DNA of 64,000 nt from Peribacillus acanthi (GCF_003073175.1 NZ_QBBX01000013.1:30984-94983); one strand, 5' to 3'; shown: positions 17,365-28,700, numbered from the stretch's first letter. A program made the numbers and translations. The notes: generated from the letters alone by a model not told the origin.

Positions 17365-19347
17365 TTAAAATGGTACTTTATAAGTAACACTCTTATTATA
17401 ACCCAGGGATTGTCCTACTACAGATATCCCATAGGTCTTAATACCTCTTACGTAAGCTTTACCACCAGTTCTTAAACTGTTTAACTCATGCCATGTTGTT
17501 TTTTCATCCCAATTAATCCCAAGAATGATTCCCGTTTGCTCACTCCAAATATCTACATTTGTTACTTTTTTTGAACTATCTCTTGTTACTCTAGCAAGTG
17601 CTGTAATTTTTGAGACACCTTGTATTTCTGTATATTTGTAAAGTTTACTAGTTGAGCCTCCAGCAATTGTAACTTCATTTTCTGTGATTATCTCTTCATT
17701 TTCCATTGCTAATTGAGACTTTAAATCCTCCTCTTGTAAATATTGTTCAAAGGCTTCAACAGAATCAAATACCATGGTTTGGTCAGGTGTAATTGTTGTA
17801 GGATCTACAGGGGTAAAGCCATATTCTTCTGCTATTTGATCTGGTGTTTTGTAAGTAACTTCTAGCAAAGGTTTATATTCGGTAGCTATTGCATTTTCAC
17901 TAGCTACGAATTTTTTATATATATTCGTAGCTTCAGTATCACTTTTTAACATAAACCCATAATTAGTACTCAAATTATTACGCCAGTTTTGAATAATATG
18001 AACCGGAATATCCCATTGTTTCATGTCAGCATCTAGTGTAGTAGGTGATGTTAACCCACTTACTGTCGATAATTTATTGCTTGTTACATAATCTCCACCT
18101 TTATAATTCCAAGCAGTATATGTGGGTAATTTTTTTGAATAGGTCCAAGAAGCTTCATTTTCATTCCAATCACTTGAGACTTTAAATAAACTAATATCAA
18201 CTGGTGTATTATTATTTGTTGAAGAAAACCATAATTTAAGATTCGATGACAAAATTGTTGTAGCAGATGGAATTGTTGTCAAATCAAATCTTAATAGTGT
18301 ACGTATAATATTGCCACCAGAAGATCCACCACCTAGTTCTAAATCATTTCCTCCAGTTTGTGTTGGAAAACCACTTCGTAAGTTGGTGTCTTCAACATAT
18401 GTGCTAGATTGAATTTTTACCATTGTAGGATCAATTGTTATTGGATATACGCGCTTAGAATCTTCTAACCATTGTTTGTTTGGAGATAAATATAAGTACA
18501 ATTGATTGTTTATAACCTCATAAGTAAGTTTTACATCGTATGATATCGCCTCTTCAGGTATAGAAAAAATTCCTTCTGTCGCTTTATATCCTTTAGGAAC
18601 AAAAGAATCATACATATATGGTGTTTCAAAGTAATAAACGGGCTTATTTGTTTTTAAATCGTACAGGTACAAGGTTTCACCTTCCTGTTTGATATTCATT
18701 CCCTCTAAGTCCATTTTGTAAGTAAATACAGTTGGAAAACCTTTTTCTGGTTTTTCAGTATAAATAATATCTTCCTTAATACGATCTGAGCCAACTGTAT
18801 ACTTTATATCAATATTTGAGTATACATCTGGATATGTAATTGATTCTCCTTCTACAACCCCTTCCACATTCGCGGCCTGTTCCCCAGTATGTTCTAAAGG
18901 TTCTAACTGTAATTCAGTTGAATATTGTTCATCCTCAATTTTGAAAACAGGTGTTTCTACCTCATGTTTTTCGCTAAATTTCACAGTGAAATCATTTGCC
19001 TTATTTTCATATACATTTTCTTTCGAATCTGATACAAGTTCATTATTTATTGATTCCCATTGATCATTGTCATTTTTAAAATGTATTGGAGTTTGGGAAA
19101 TTTCAGCTACAAACGTTCCATTTGATTTAAGAAAAGTTTTAGAATATGCAGTACGCAATTCTTTAACTTCTTCTTTAAATAAGTTAGTTTTCGGAGCTGA
19201 TGATTCTACCTGTTGAACAATTGGCTTTTCATCAATTTCAGCAAAAACTGTAAATACCCCATCCTTCGGTAAAAAAGAAAAGATAATAGTTGTTGCAAGC
19301 ATGACTGATAACCATCTTATAGCCTGTTTTTTAAATTTTTTACTCAT
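17365..19347 (-). CDS. Exported DNRLRE-domain cell-surface protein (transposon passenger)
   Basis: A 660-residue secreted protein. The signal peptide occupies about the first 37 residues (basic KKFKKQAIRWL then a hydrophobic core, with a likely cut after VFAE). Residues about 60-310 form a domain often seen in Bacillus wall-associated and RHS-linked proteins. A DNRLRE-type beta domain follows at about 312-480 (TYVEDTNLRSG, LLRFDL, ASWTY). The last ~120 residues include a basic C-terminus with a repeat-like VRGIKTYGISVVG. In larger homologues this architecture precedes RHS/YD repeats and toxin tips; here it stops without them, so this may be a truncated or stand-alone surface protein. It shares a transcript with the 43-residue membrane protein. 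Confidence 0.8.
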   Translation of the reverse strand: MSKKFKKQAIRWLSVMLATTIIFSFLPKDGVFTVFAEIDEKPIVQQVESSAPKTNLFKEEVKELRTAYSKTFLKSNGTFVAEISQTPIHFKNDNDQWESINNELVSDSKENVYENKANDFTVKFSEKHEVETPVFKIEDEQYSTELQLEPLEHTGEQAANVEGVVEGESITYPDVYSNIDIKYTVGSDRIKEDIIYTEKPEKGFPTVFTYKMDLEGMNIKQEGETLYLYDLKTNKPVYYFETPYMYDSFVPKGYKATEGIFSIPEEAISYDVKLTYEVINNQLYLYLSPNKQWLEDSKRVYPITIDPTMVKIQSSTYVEDTNLRSGFPTQTGGNDLELGGGSSGGNIIRTLLRFDLTTIPSATTILSSNLKLWFSSTNNNTPVDISLFKVSSDWNENEASWTYSKKLPTYTAWNYKGGDYVTSNKLSTVSGLTSPTTLDADMKQWDIPVHIIQNWRNNLSTNYGFMLKSDTEATNIYKKFVASENAIATEYKPLLEVTYKTPDQIAEEYGFTPVDPTTITPDQTMVFDSVEAFEQYLQEEDLKSQLAMENEEIITENEVTIAGGSTSKLYKYTEIQGVSKITALARVTRDSSKKVTNVDIWSEQTGIILGINWDEKTTWHELNSLRTGGKAYVRGIKTYGISVVGQSLGYNKSVTYKVPF

Positions 19348-19469
19348 TTCTGTAATGTCTCCTCATTATGGTGTTTATATTTTTGGTTAGAAACCTATTA
19401 GATTTTATCATTTTCATTTAAATAGAACTTGTAGTAATAATTACCAAATAATTAGAATTATATAGATAC

Positions 19470-19505
19470 AATTCCTCCCTAAAACGAACGTTTTAGGGAG
19501 GAATT
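19470..19505. repeat. Perfect 17-bp-arm inverted repeat before tnpR
   Basis: The arm at 19470-19486 (AATTCCTCCCTAAAACG) and the arm at 19489-19505 are perfect reverse complements around a two-base centre. It lies between the divergent passenger gene and tnpR, where Tn3 elements keep their res site. It could be part of res, an operator for divergent promoters, or a terminator that insulates the two; the near absence of a loop favours a protein-binding palindrome or cruciform over an RNA hairpin. Confidence 0.65.
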
Positions 19506-19631
19506 TCTACTTATCAGTAATTCACTTATTTTTGATGATTTTCAATCCCTAAACCTTTCCCTTTAACTACTTCCCAAAAATTGACGCATTATCCGAATTT
19601 GGGAATAATTATTTCAGAAGGAGAGGATAAA

Positions 19632-20186
19632 ATGGGGAAAATTTTTGGTTATGCTCGTGTTTCGACTCAAGACCAAAACTTAGATCTTCAAATTGACGCT
19701 TTAGAAAAAGCAGGGGCAGCTGTTATTTACAAAGAGAAAATGACCGGAACGAAAAAAGAACGCCCAGAATTAGAACAACTTCTCAAGGCTATAAGTGAAG
19801 AAGATTCTGTGGTCGTTTATAAATTGGACCGTATTTCAAGATCCACAAAGCACCTTATTGAGTTAGCTGAAACCTTTGAAGAAAAAAAGGTCAATTTTAT
19901 TTCCATTCAGGATAATATTGACACATCAACGGCTATGGGACGCTTTTTCTTCAGAACAATGGCTAGCATAGCTGAATTAGAACGGGATATTATTAGTGAA
20001 CGTACAAAATCAGGATTACAATCTGCAAGAATGAGAGGTCGGAAAGGTGGAAGACCCTCAAAGGATCCTAAGTTGGTGGAACGTGCTTTAAAACTACATT
20101 CTTCTAATCAATATAGCATCAAAGAAATTACGGATATGACGGGTGTGAGTAAATCTGTTTTGTATCGAGCCTTAGAAAAAATTTAA
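19632..20186 (+). CDS. tnpR: Serine resolvase TnpR of the first Tn3 element
   Basis: A 184-residue resolvase/invertase. AAGGAGAGG (19618-19626) is 5 bases from ATG 19632, preferred over the upstream ATG at 19581. The N-terminal catalytic domain opens GYARVSTQDQN with the nucleophilic serine, and carries the conserved arginines in YKLDRISRS and the E-helix ELERDIISERT. A C-terminal helix-turn-helix (IKEITDMTGVSKSVLYRAL) follows. It resolves cointegrates formed by TnpA at a res site expected in the 280-base gap upstream. The stop is 27 bases before tnpA. Confidence 0.93.
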   Translation: MGKIFGYARVSTQDQNLDLQIDALEKAGAAVIYKEKMTGTKKERPELEQLLKAISEEDSVVVYKLDRISRSTKHLIELAETFEEKKVNFISIQDNIDTSTAMGRFFFRTMASIAELERDIISERTKSGLQSARMRGRKGGRPSKDPKLVERALKLHSSNQYSIKEITDMTGVSKSVLYRALEKI

Positions 20187-20213
20187 ACCTTTGATGAAAA
20201 GGGGGCATTTCCT

Positions 20214-23168
20214 ATGTACCTGAGAGCAAGAGAACTACTTACACCTGATCAAAGAAAGGACTTTTTGACAATCCCTTCTACTTTAAGCAATTGGGAACTG
20301 GCCTACTACTATACCCTTACACAAGATGATATTGAGGTAATAAGACGTAGAAGAAGAGATCATAATCGTTTGGGATACGCTATTCAAATTTGTCTTTTTC
20401 GTTATCCAGGTTGGTCAATTTCAGATATAAAAAGTATTCCTGATAAGGTGATAAACTATGTTGCCAAACAGTTACAAATAAACCCAAGTGAATATAATCG
20501 TTATTCTGAACGAGAGCAAACGAAACATGAACATATGGAAGAAATACGAAAATATTATGGCTTTACCAATTTTTCTGCATATTTATATCGTGTTATTTCG
20601 CAGACATTACTCCCCCATGCGATTGAAAATGGAAATTCCATGTTCTTAATAAGAATGACTTTACAAGAAATGAGAAAGCGAAAAATCATATTGCCAGCTA
20701 TGACAACTATTGAAAGATTAGTATGGGAAACACGCCGAAGGGCAGAGGAAAAAGTATACAACTCACTCTCTAAACCGTTATCTCGATGGCAGAAACAACA
20801 ATTGGAGAAATTAATTGATACTCCATCAGATAAAATAAAAACTAAGCTTGGATGGATCAGGGAAATACCAGGTCAATCATCACCAGATGCCTTTTTAAAA
20901 GTAATTGAGAGATTAGAATATGTCCGTTCATTAAATCTTTCAACAGAGTTTGGAAGTATTCACTCGAATAGACTTCTTCAGCTTGCTAGGCTAGGCGCGC
21001 GTTATGAACCTCATTCTTATCGAAGATTTAATGAGAATAAAAGATATGCTATTCTTGTAGCTCACCTTTTAACTCTTAGTCAAGATTTAATTGATCAAGC
21101 TATCGAAATTCATGACCGACAAATTATGATCTTACAATCAAAGGGTAGAAAAGCACAAGAGGAACTGCAAAAGCAGAATGGGAAATCTATCAATGAAAAG
21201 ATTTTACACTTTGCGGATATTGGAGAAGCTTTAGTAAAAGCACGAAATGAAGGGCTAGATCCATTTAAAGTATTAGAGAAGATAATGCCTTGGGAAAAGA
21301 TCGTTGATTCTATAGAAGAAGCAAAACGTTTAGCTCGTCCTATGGACTACGATTACTTAGATTTGTTGGTTACCAGGTTTACTTACCTTAGAAAGTATAC
21401 ACCTTTACTACTCAGCAAATTGGAATTCCATACAACTCAGGCTTCTGAACCTATATTTCGCGCTATTAATGTCTTGCGTGAAATGAACGAAAATAAGAAA
21501 CGCCATGTTCCCGAAGGTGCACCATTGGATTTTGTTCCAAAGAGATGGCAAAAATATGTGTATGATGAAAATGGAACTATTAATCGAAAGTATTATGAAT
21601 TAGCAGCATTAACCGAATTAAAAAATCATATCCGGTCTGGAGATATATGGGTTGTAGGAAGTAGGTTACATAAGGATTTTGAGGAGTACTTGGTCTCAAA
21701 AGATAATTGGGATGAAACTAAGAATACAGGTAACAGGTTAGCCGTTGGTATGTCTGCTCAAGAATATATAGTGGAGAGAAATGCATCTTTAAAAGAAGGA
21801 TTAGATTATATCCTGGAAAACCTAGATTCTCTTGAGGGAATAAGTATTGACAATGCAAAAATTCGACTAGATCGTTTAGAGAAAGATACACCGGAAGAAG
21901 CAAAATCTCTTAGCCAAACTTTATATAACATGTTACCTCGGGTAAAACTTACTGATTTATTGATTGAAGTTTCCAATTGGACAGGCTTTGATGAACACCT
22001 ATCTCATGCATCTACTAACCGGCCTCCTAAGGGGGAAGAAAAGTCTATTGTAATGGCTGCGATTATGGCCATGGGGACGAATATCGGCCTTACTAAAATG
22101 GCTGAAGCGACACCGGGAATCACCTATCATCAGTTAGCTAATGCAGCCCAATGGCGTTTACATGAGGATTCTTTAAGTAAAGCTCAAGCATCTTTGGTAA
22201 ATTTTCAACATCACCTTTCTTTATCAAAACATTGGGGAGATGGGACTACTTCTTCCTCAGATGGAATGCGTGTACAAGTTGGCGTTTCTTCTCTTCATGC
22301 CGATGCTAACCCACACTATGGAACAGGGAAAGGCACTACTATATATAGATTCACCAGCGATCAATTTTCTTCTTTTTATACAAAGGTTATTAACACAAAC
22401 GCTCGAGATGCCGTCCATGTTATAGATGGGTTGCTTCATCATGAATCAGAATTATCCATTGAAGAGCATTATACGGATACTGCTGGTTATACTGATCAGG
22501 TGTTCGGATTAAGCCATATATTAGGTTTTCGTTTTGCTCCTAGAATGCGAGATCTAGCAGACTCTAAACTTTATGTCATGGATAAATCTTATGATTATTC
22601 AAAGATTAATAGTATTCTACGAGGAAAAATCAACATTAAGGTTATTCAAGATAACTATGATGATGTCTTACGATTAGCACATTCCATACGTGAAGGTAAA
22701 GTGTCGGCTTCACTTATTTTAGGAAAGTTAGGGTCTTATTCTCGTCAAAATAAAATGGCAACAGCATTGCGTGAGATGGGCAGAATTGAAAAAACAATCT
22801 TTATATTAGACTATATCTCAAATGAATCATTACGTAGGCGTGTCCAAAGAGGATTAAATAAAGGCGAAGCTATGAATGCTTTGGCAAGAGCATTATTTTT
22901 TGGGAAACGTGGAGAGTTACGAGAAAGAGGATTGCAAGATCAACTTCAACGTGCTAGTGCCTTAAATATTCTAATAAATGCTATCATCGTTTGGAATACA
23001 GTTTATCTCACAGAAGCCACAAATATATTAAAAGCAAAGGGACTGTTAAAAGAGGAGTTATTACCACACATTTCCCCATTAGGTTGGGAACACATTAATT
23101 TGTTAGGAGAATATACTTTTGATGCAAAAAAGGTACCTTCAAATGAATTACGTCCATTAAAGATATAA
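20214..23168 (+). CDS. tnpA: Tn3-family transposase TnpA (intact)
   Basis: A full-length 984-residue DDE transposase of the Tn3 family, preceded by AAAAGGGGG. The N-terminal DUF4158-type DNA-binding domain opens RARELLTPDQRKDF. The catalytic C-terminal domain includes TSSSDGMRVQVG with the first aspartate, HVIDGLLHHES with the second, and RGELRERGLQDQLQRASALN near the glutamate. It is collinear with, and clearly related to, the broken transposase at 44528-47486, but the terminal repeats of the two elements differ, so cross-mobilisation is not expected. Confidence 0.96.
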   Translation: MYLRARELLTPDQRKDFLTIPSTLSNWELAYYYTLTQDDIEVIRRRRRDHNRLGYAIQICLFRYPGWSISDIKSIPDKVINYVAKQLQINPSEYNRYSEREQTKHEHMEEIRKYYGFTNFSAYLYRVISQTLLPHAIENGNSMFLIRMTLQEMRKRKIILPAMTTIERLVWETRRRAEEKVYNSLSKPLSRWQKQQLEKLIDTPSDKIKTKLGWIREIPGQSSPDAFLKVIERLEYVRSLNLSTEFGSIHSNRLLQLARLGARYEPHSYRRFNENKRYAILVAHLLTLSQDLIDQAIEIHDRQIMILQSKGRKAQEELQKQNGKSINEKILHFADIGEALVKARNEGLDPFKVLEKIMPWEKIVDSIEEAKRLARPMDYDYLDLLVTRFTYLRKYTPLLLSKLEFHTTQASEPIFRAINVLREMNENKKRHVPEGAPLDFVPKRWQKYVYDENGTINRKYYELAALTELKNHIRSGDIWVVGSRLHKDFEEYLVSKDNWDETKNTGNRLAVGMSAQEYIVERNASLKEGLDYILENLDSLEGISIDNAKIRLDRLEKDTPEEAKSLSQTLYNMLPRVKLTDLLIEVSNWTGFDEHLSHASTNRPPKGEEKSIVMAAIMAMGTNIGLTKMAEATPGITYHQLANAAQWRLHEDSLSKAQASLVNFQHHLSLSKHWGDGTTSSSDGMRVQVGVSSLHADANPHYGTGKGTTIYRFTSDQFSSFYTKVINTNARDAVHVIDGLLHHESELSIEEHYTDTAGYTDQVFGLSHILGFRFAPRMRDLADSKLYVMDKSYDYSKINSILRGKINIKVIQDNYDDVLRLAHSIREGKVSASLILGKLGSYSRQNKMATALREMGRIEKTIFILDYISNESLRRRVQRGLNKGEAMNALARALFFGKRGELRERGLQDQLQRASALNILINAIIVWNTVYLTEATNILKAKGLLKEELLPHISPLGWEHINLLGEYTFDAKKVPSNELRPLKI

Positions 23169-23175
23169 AGATTAG

Positions 23176-23207
23176 GCTGATTTTTCCTTAGAGTTGGAAA
23201 AATCAGC
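23176..23207 (+). terminator. Terminator of tnpA
   Basis: GCTGATTTTTCC (23176-23187) and GGAAAAATCAGC (23196-23207) pair perfectly over 12 bp, followed by TTTCC, 8 bases after the tnpA stop. Confidence 0.75.
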
Positions 23208-23228
23208 TTTCCATTTCTATTTAATGTC

Positions 23229-23266
23229 TTACCGTGGGTTTTATGTCAAAATGTTGGCGCTACCCC
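23229..23266 (-). repeat. Right inverted repeat of the first Tn3 element
   Basis: 38-bp terminal repeat matching 16751-16788 with about five mismatches; GAGTA follows at 23267-23271. The repeat carries, in frame with the interrupted gene, a GTG at 23234 and an ATG at 23243. Confidence 0.93.
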
Positions 23267-25690
23267 GAGTATAACATTATTAAAGCGTCTTCCGGGGAAG
23301 AGGCGTTGATTCAGCTGTTGAAATACGATTTTGCCGTCATCCTTTTGGATGTTCAGATGCCAGGAGTCGATGGTTTTGAAACGGCCAAGATCATCAAGGC
23401 CCGTGAGAAAACGAAAAACATCCCCATCATCTTCATCACGGCCAACAATATTGATTCCAAACATATCTTCTTAGGCTATTCAGTCGGGGCTATTGACTAC
23501 ATCCTGAAGCCATTTGATCCTTTCATCCTAAAATCCAAGGTCGAAGTGTTTGTGGAAATGTATAGAATCAACCAAAGAAACATCCGACAGGCGGACATTC
23601 TTTTGGAAAAAACGAAAGAACTCGAAAAGGCTAACCAGGAATTAACCCGAAAAAGCCTGGAATTGCTTGAATCCGAAGCCATCACCAGTGTGATTAGCGA
23701 AACTTCGATTGACTCCATGATTTTGCTGAACGGTGATGGACTTGTCATAAAAGTGAATCCCGCTTTTGTACGGATGTTTCTGTACGAAACGCATGAAATG
23801 CTTGGGAAACCTATTTATTCCTTATTATCCGACGAAAAATCGAAGCAATTCATGCATGCCATCATCGCATCCATTCATACCCTGGATGAATTTTTGGAAG
23901 GATCCAATGAGGTAAACGCCAAGCGGCAAGACGGTACGACCTTCTATGCCGAAGTCCAAATAGGGAAAAGGTATATCAAAAATAAATGCATCATCGCTTG
24001 CACGTTCCGAGATATCACGAAACGAAAACAAAACCAAGAATTAATCACACATATGGCGTATCATGATGGATTGACCAATCTCCCGAATAGGAGACAATTC
24101 CACGATGTATTCAATGCAGAATTACAGCGGGCAAAGGGCATTCATGCTCCATTTTCGATTCTCTATCTCGATTTAGACCTGTTCAAGTTCATCAATGATT
24201 CGTTAGGTCATTTGATTGGGGACAAGTTGTTGCAGGAATTTTCCAAGCGGTTGGTGGGATTTGTCGGTGAAAAGGATTTCGTGGCTCGGCTTGGTGGCGA
24301 TGAATTCGTGATTCTGTTGCCAGACACGAGCAGGGAACAGGCCATCGAGATTGCCGAAAAGATATTAGAAGGGATCAAACACCCTTTTCATATCGAAAAC
24401 TACGAGTTATTCATCACCGCGAGCATAGGCGTCAGCATTTTCCCGTATGACGGGGAAGATTCTTCGGTCTTGCTGAAGAGTGCAGATGCTGCCCTGTACC
24501 GGGCGAAAGAACAAGGAAAAAATACCTTTAAAATCTTCCATTCTGGGATGAATATCCATTCTTACAAATCCTTTATCTTGCAAAATGAGTTAAGGAAAGC
24601 CATCGAACGAAATGAATTAGTTCTCTATTTCCAACCAAGAATGGATCTAGACACAGGAGAGATCACCAGTGCAGAAATCCTCCTTCGATGGAACCATCCA
24701 GATTGGGGGGTTCTAAAGCCATCTGAATTCATTCCACTCGCGGAAGAAACAGGAATGATAGTAGAGATTGGGGAATGGATCATCGAATCCGCTTGCGTAC
24801 AGATTAAACGTTGGATGGATGATGGCTTTGCTCCGATCCGTCTTGCCGTCAATCTCTCCCCAAGGCAATTCTTACAAAAGGATTTAGTGGAAAAAATAAA
24901 AGGATATATAACCGACCATTCTATAGATGCTGGAATGCTGGAAATTGAAATCGTAGAATCCATTCTCGTTGAAAATGAGGCTCGTGTTCGATCCGTTCTA
25001 CAGGACATACGGAAACTGGGTGTAAGAATCAGCATCGATGACTTTGGAAAAGGCTACTCTTCTTTAACCTATCTTAGACACCTGCCTGTTCAGACGCTAA
25101 AGATAGACAAGTCTTTTATCCACGATATGAAAATTCATGTGCCTGACAGCATTTCACTGGTGTATTCCATCATGTCTATGGCGCAAAGTTTACGAATGTC
25201 GGTCATTGCTGAAGGGGTGGAAACAGAGGAGCAATTGAACATCCTGAGACAAAAGGAGTCCCTGACCGTCCAAGGATACTTGATTTGCCATCCTGTCCCG
25301 ATTCATGAACTGGAGACATTCCTTTCTAATAGGCAAAGGGTATTCAAAGAAAAGTCCACAATCCATCATCAAGCGGTTCCTGATTCAACGCCGATGGCTC
25401 TTGAGTCGACTACCGATAGGCAAGAAGAGAAACAAGAAATAACCGAAATAGCCCTCAGCCGAATCTGTTCTCTGTATAACATTTCATCGCGGGAGAACGA
25501 AGTGTTTAGGTTAATCATAGATGGGCTGAGCAATAAGGAAATCTCGGAGACCCTTTTCATCAGTGAACATACCGTCAAAAATCACATCACACGCATCCTA
25601 CAAAAATTGAATGTGTCTGATCGTCTGCAAGCGATGGCGATCGTTTACCAAGCTTGCATCGAGGAATCTCATAGGACGGTAAAACTATAA
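23267..25690 (+). pseudogene. 3' piece of split REC-PAS-GGDEF-EAL-LuxR c-di-GMP enzyme
   Basis: This holds most of a protein of about 836 residues. The truncated receiver keeps phospho-acceptor D57 (of the rebuilt protein) in LLDVQMPG. A PAS domain, a GGDEF cyclase domain with intact GGDEF (ARLGGDEFVILLP), and an EAL phosphodiesterase domain with the motif as AEILLRW, DDFGKGYSS, KIDKSF and AEGVETEEQ follow. The C-terminus is a LuxR-type helix-turn-helix (SNKEISETLFISEHTVKNHI). The gene's own start lies 6.5 kb upstream beyond the transposon. The frame is open into the right repeat, with GTG 23234 or ATG 23243 giving an in-frame start but no ribosome site, so a protein lacking the receiver N-terminus might be made weakly. 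The adjacent hybrid kinase is probably its signalling partner. Confidence 0.92.
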
Positions 25691-25736
25691 ATCTTAAAAC
25701 TTAGCACACGACTTATCATAGAAGTGGGGAGCAAAC

Positions 25737-28700
25737 ATGAAAATCAAAACTAAGTTAGTAGTAGGACTTAGTCTATTAATCATCCTAACCCTTTTTCTAG
25801 TGGGAATAGGCTGGTACCAACTCTACTCCATCCAAAAAAATAGTGACAGCCTTGAAAAAAGCTATGATACGTCTATCCTTACCTTCCACATTCAAAGGAA
25901 AATCAAAGATGAGGCTATTAGTATACGAAACCTCGTCAATTTCACGGAAAAGGACGTCATAGAAAAAGAACTTGCGTATCTAAAAAAGGAACAAGCATCC
26001 GTTCAACGAGACATATCCACCTTAGAATCCATGGTAAGCAATGTCGAGCAACGGGTCTTGGTCCGTGATTTAAAAGATAAGAATGACACGTTCAACAAGT
26101 ACCTCAAGGAGGTCACCTCTCTTGTCGAAGAAGGCGAACATGAAAGAGCGAAGACTGTCATTTTGAATAATGGCTATCAGTTACAGGAGGATTTCTTCAA
26201 TATCACAAACTCCATCACGGATTCTTTCGAAGGAAACATGAACCAATCCTTGAGTAAGATGAAGACGGATTTCCAAAGAGATATGACCATTAGTAGCATC
26301 CTTACCTTGCTAGTCGTAATCGTAGGGATCGGGTTCTTAAGCAAGACGGTATGGGACATCGTGGTGCGGTTAAACAAAGTATCGACGGTCATGAAGAATG
26401 TGGCAAATGGACAATCAGACCTGACGACCCGAATTGACATCCAAACCCATGATGAGATTGATGATGTCGGAGCTTCCTTCAATTATCTGGCCGAGTCGTT
26501 GGAACTTCAAATGGAAAAGGAACAAACCTTAAGCAAAACGAACCAAGAACAAGCATGGGTAAACTCCAACATCGCGAAAATCACCACCGACTTGAGTGGG
26601 ATGCACCAAGTCGAAGAAATCTCTAAGACGTTCTTGTCCGTTATTGTGCCCTTGCTCGATGCTTGCCAGGCCGCCTTTTTCATTAAGGATGAAGTGGGAA
26701 TGGAACCGGTCTTTCACCTGCATGCTTCGTATGCCTATAAAGAAAGAAAGCACATGAAAACTACTTTTTCTCTAGGTGAAGGGCTGATCGGTCAAACGGC
26801 CCTTGAGAAAAAGCCGATTCTGTTGACGGACGTTCCCAAAGATTACATCAATGTACAATCTGGACTGGGACAATCCTCTCCTCTCACTATTTATGTATTG
26901 CCCGTGATTTTCAAGGGGGACGTCATCTCGGTTCTAGAAATTGCTTCGTTTGTCAAGTTCAGTCCGGTCCAGCAAAGCTTGATTGAGGAGCTCGTAAATA
27001 ACCTTGGCATCATCTTGGATAGCACGATGGGAAGAATCCGTCTTGCCAAACTATTGGAAGAGTCACAGACCTTGATGGAAGAATTGCAGGTTCAATCCGA
27101 AGAGTTGCAATCCCAACAAGAAGAACTTAGGGCGACGAATGAGGAACTTGAAGCCCAAACCCAAGCCTTGAGAAGCTCAGAGGAGAAGCTGCAATATCAG
27201 CAGGAAGAACTCGAACAGACGAACATCGAGTTACGAGAAAAAGCTGAAATTTTGGAGAAGCAAAATAGAAAGCTTGAAATTACCAATCTGGAAGTAGAAC
27301 AGGCTCGTATTTCCCTTGAAGAGAAGGCGCAGGAGCTTACCTTGAGCTCGAGATACAAGTCCGAGTTTCTGGCCAATATGTCACACGAATTACGAACGCC
27401 TTTAAACAGCCTATTGATTCTTTCGAAGCTGCTTTCCGATAATCATGAGGGCAACCTTTCGGAAAAACAGGTGGAATTCTCAAAAACCATCTATTCCTCC
27501 AGCTGTGATTTGCTGAACATCATAAACGACATCTTGGATCTTGCCAAAATTGAATCGGGAAAGATGGAACTAAACGTCGGTCCACTTGATATTAGCGATT
27601 TAGCGGCATTTGTGGATAAAAGTTTCAGGCAGATGGCCATTGAAAAGGGAATAGAGTTCCATATCGTGGCGGATGAAGCTCTTCCAAACCCATTTTACAG
27701 TGATGATCAAAGGATTCAGCAAGTTTTGAAGAACTTGTTATCCAATGCTTTTAAATTTACGAACCACGGAAAAGTCCAACTGGACATTCGTAGAACGCAA
27801 CGAAAAGGACATCAGGATGCCCTTTCCTTTTATATTACCGACACGGGAATCGGCATTCCAAAAGATAAACAGGACTTAACCTTCGAAGCATTCCAGCAAG
27901 CAGATGGGACGACCAGCCGACAATTTGGCGGAACAGGATTGGGCTTATCGATTTGCCGCCAGATTTCCGAACTGTTGCATGGTGAATTAACCGTGGAAAG
28001 TGAAGAAAGAAAAGGAAGCACCTTTATCTTTACCGTCCCTAACCTACGGGAATTGCCGATGGAAATCGACGTGCATCCTCCTTCTCATCAAGAAGTGGCG
28101 GCCACCACCGAGACCAGACAAATGGAACCAGCCTTGCCCATCTCCCTGTTTCATGAAAAGGACGCCGAAACCGTTGCGGATAAGACAAAAGAGATCAAAA
28201 GAATCTTGATTGTAGATGATGATGTGCACCAGCGAAATAGCCTCATGGAATTAATCGGAGAGATGAATGTCATCATCAAAGCCGTTTCCACGGGAGCCGA
28301 AGCATTGGAGGAATTAAAATTCCGCCAATTTGACTGCATGCTCCTGGATTTAGGGTTGAGAGATACGACAGGGTTCCAACTACTGGATGTGATGGTATCC
28401 AACGCTCTGCACGAGAAGGTGGACATTTTCATCTATACCGGTCGAAATTTGACATCAAAGGAAGAGCTTCACTTAAGAAGGTATGTCCATACCATCATTA
28501 TTAAGGACTCGCATTCCCCTCAAAGACTGATGGACGAATTGGGCCTCTACTTGAACAGCGGAAGCGATACCTCGAGTGAGGAAAAAGGAACCACACTCTC
28601 TAGAATCGGGGGGCTTGAAGGAAAAAAAGTGCTTCTTGTCGATGATGATGTTCGGAATGTTTATGCACTGTCCAATGTACTCGAACTGAACGGCATGGAA

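Larger units (their letters stand above)
16751..23266 (+). mobile_element. Tn3-family transposon, 6,516 bp, with intact tnpR and tnpA
   Basis: A complete element bounded by 38-bp inverted repeats: left 16751-16788 begins GGGGTAGCTCCAACA and right 23229-23266 begins, in reverse complement, GGGGTAGCGCCAACA, with about five mismatches over 38 bp. The flanking 5-bp direct repeats GAGTA (16746-16750 and 23267-23271) are the size expected for Tn3 transposition. The cargo is a secreted DNRLRE-type protein and a 43-residue membrane protein, both on the minus strand, followed by a serine resolvase and a full-length transposase on the plus strand. The clean duplication, good repeats and uninterrupted tnpA suggest recent arrival and likely activity. 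Confidence 0.95.
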
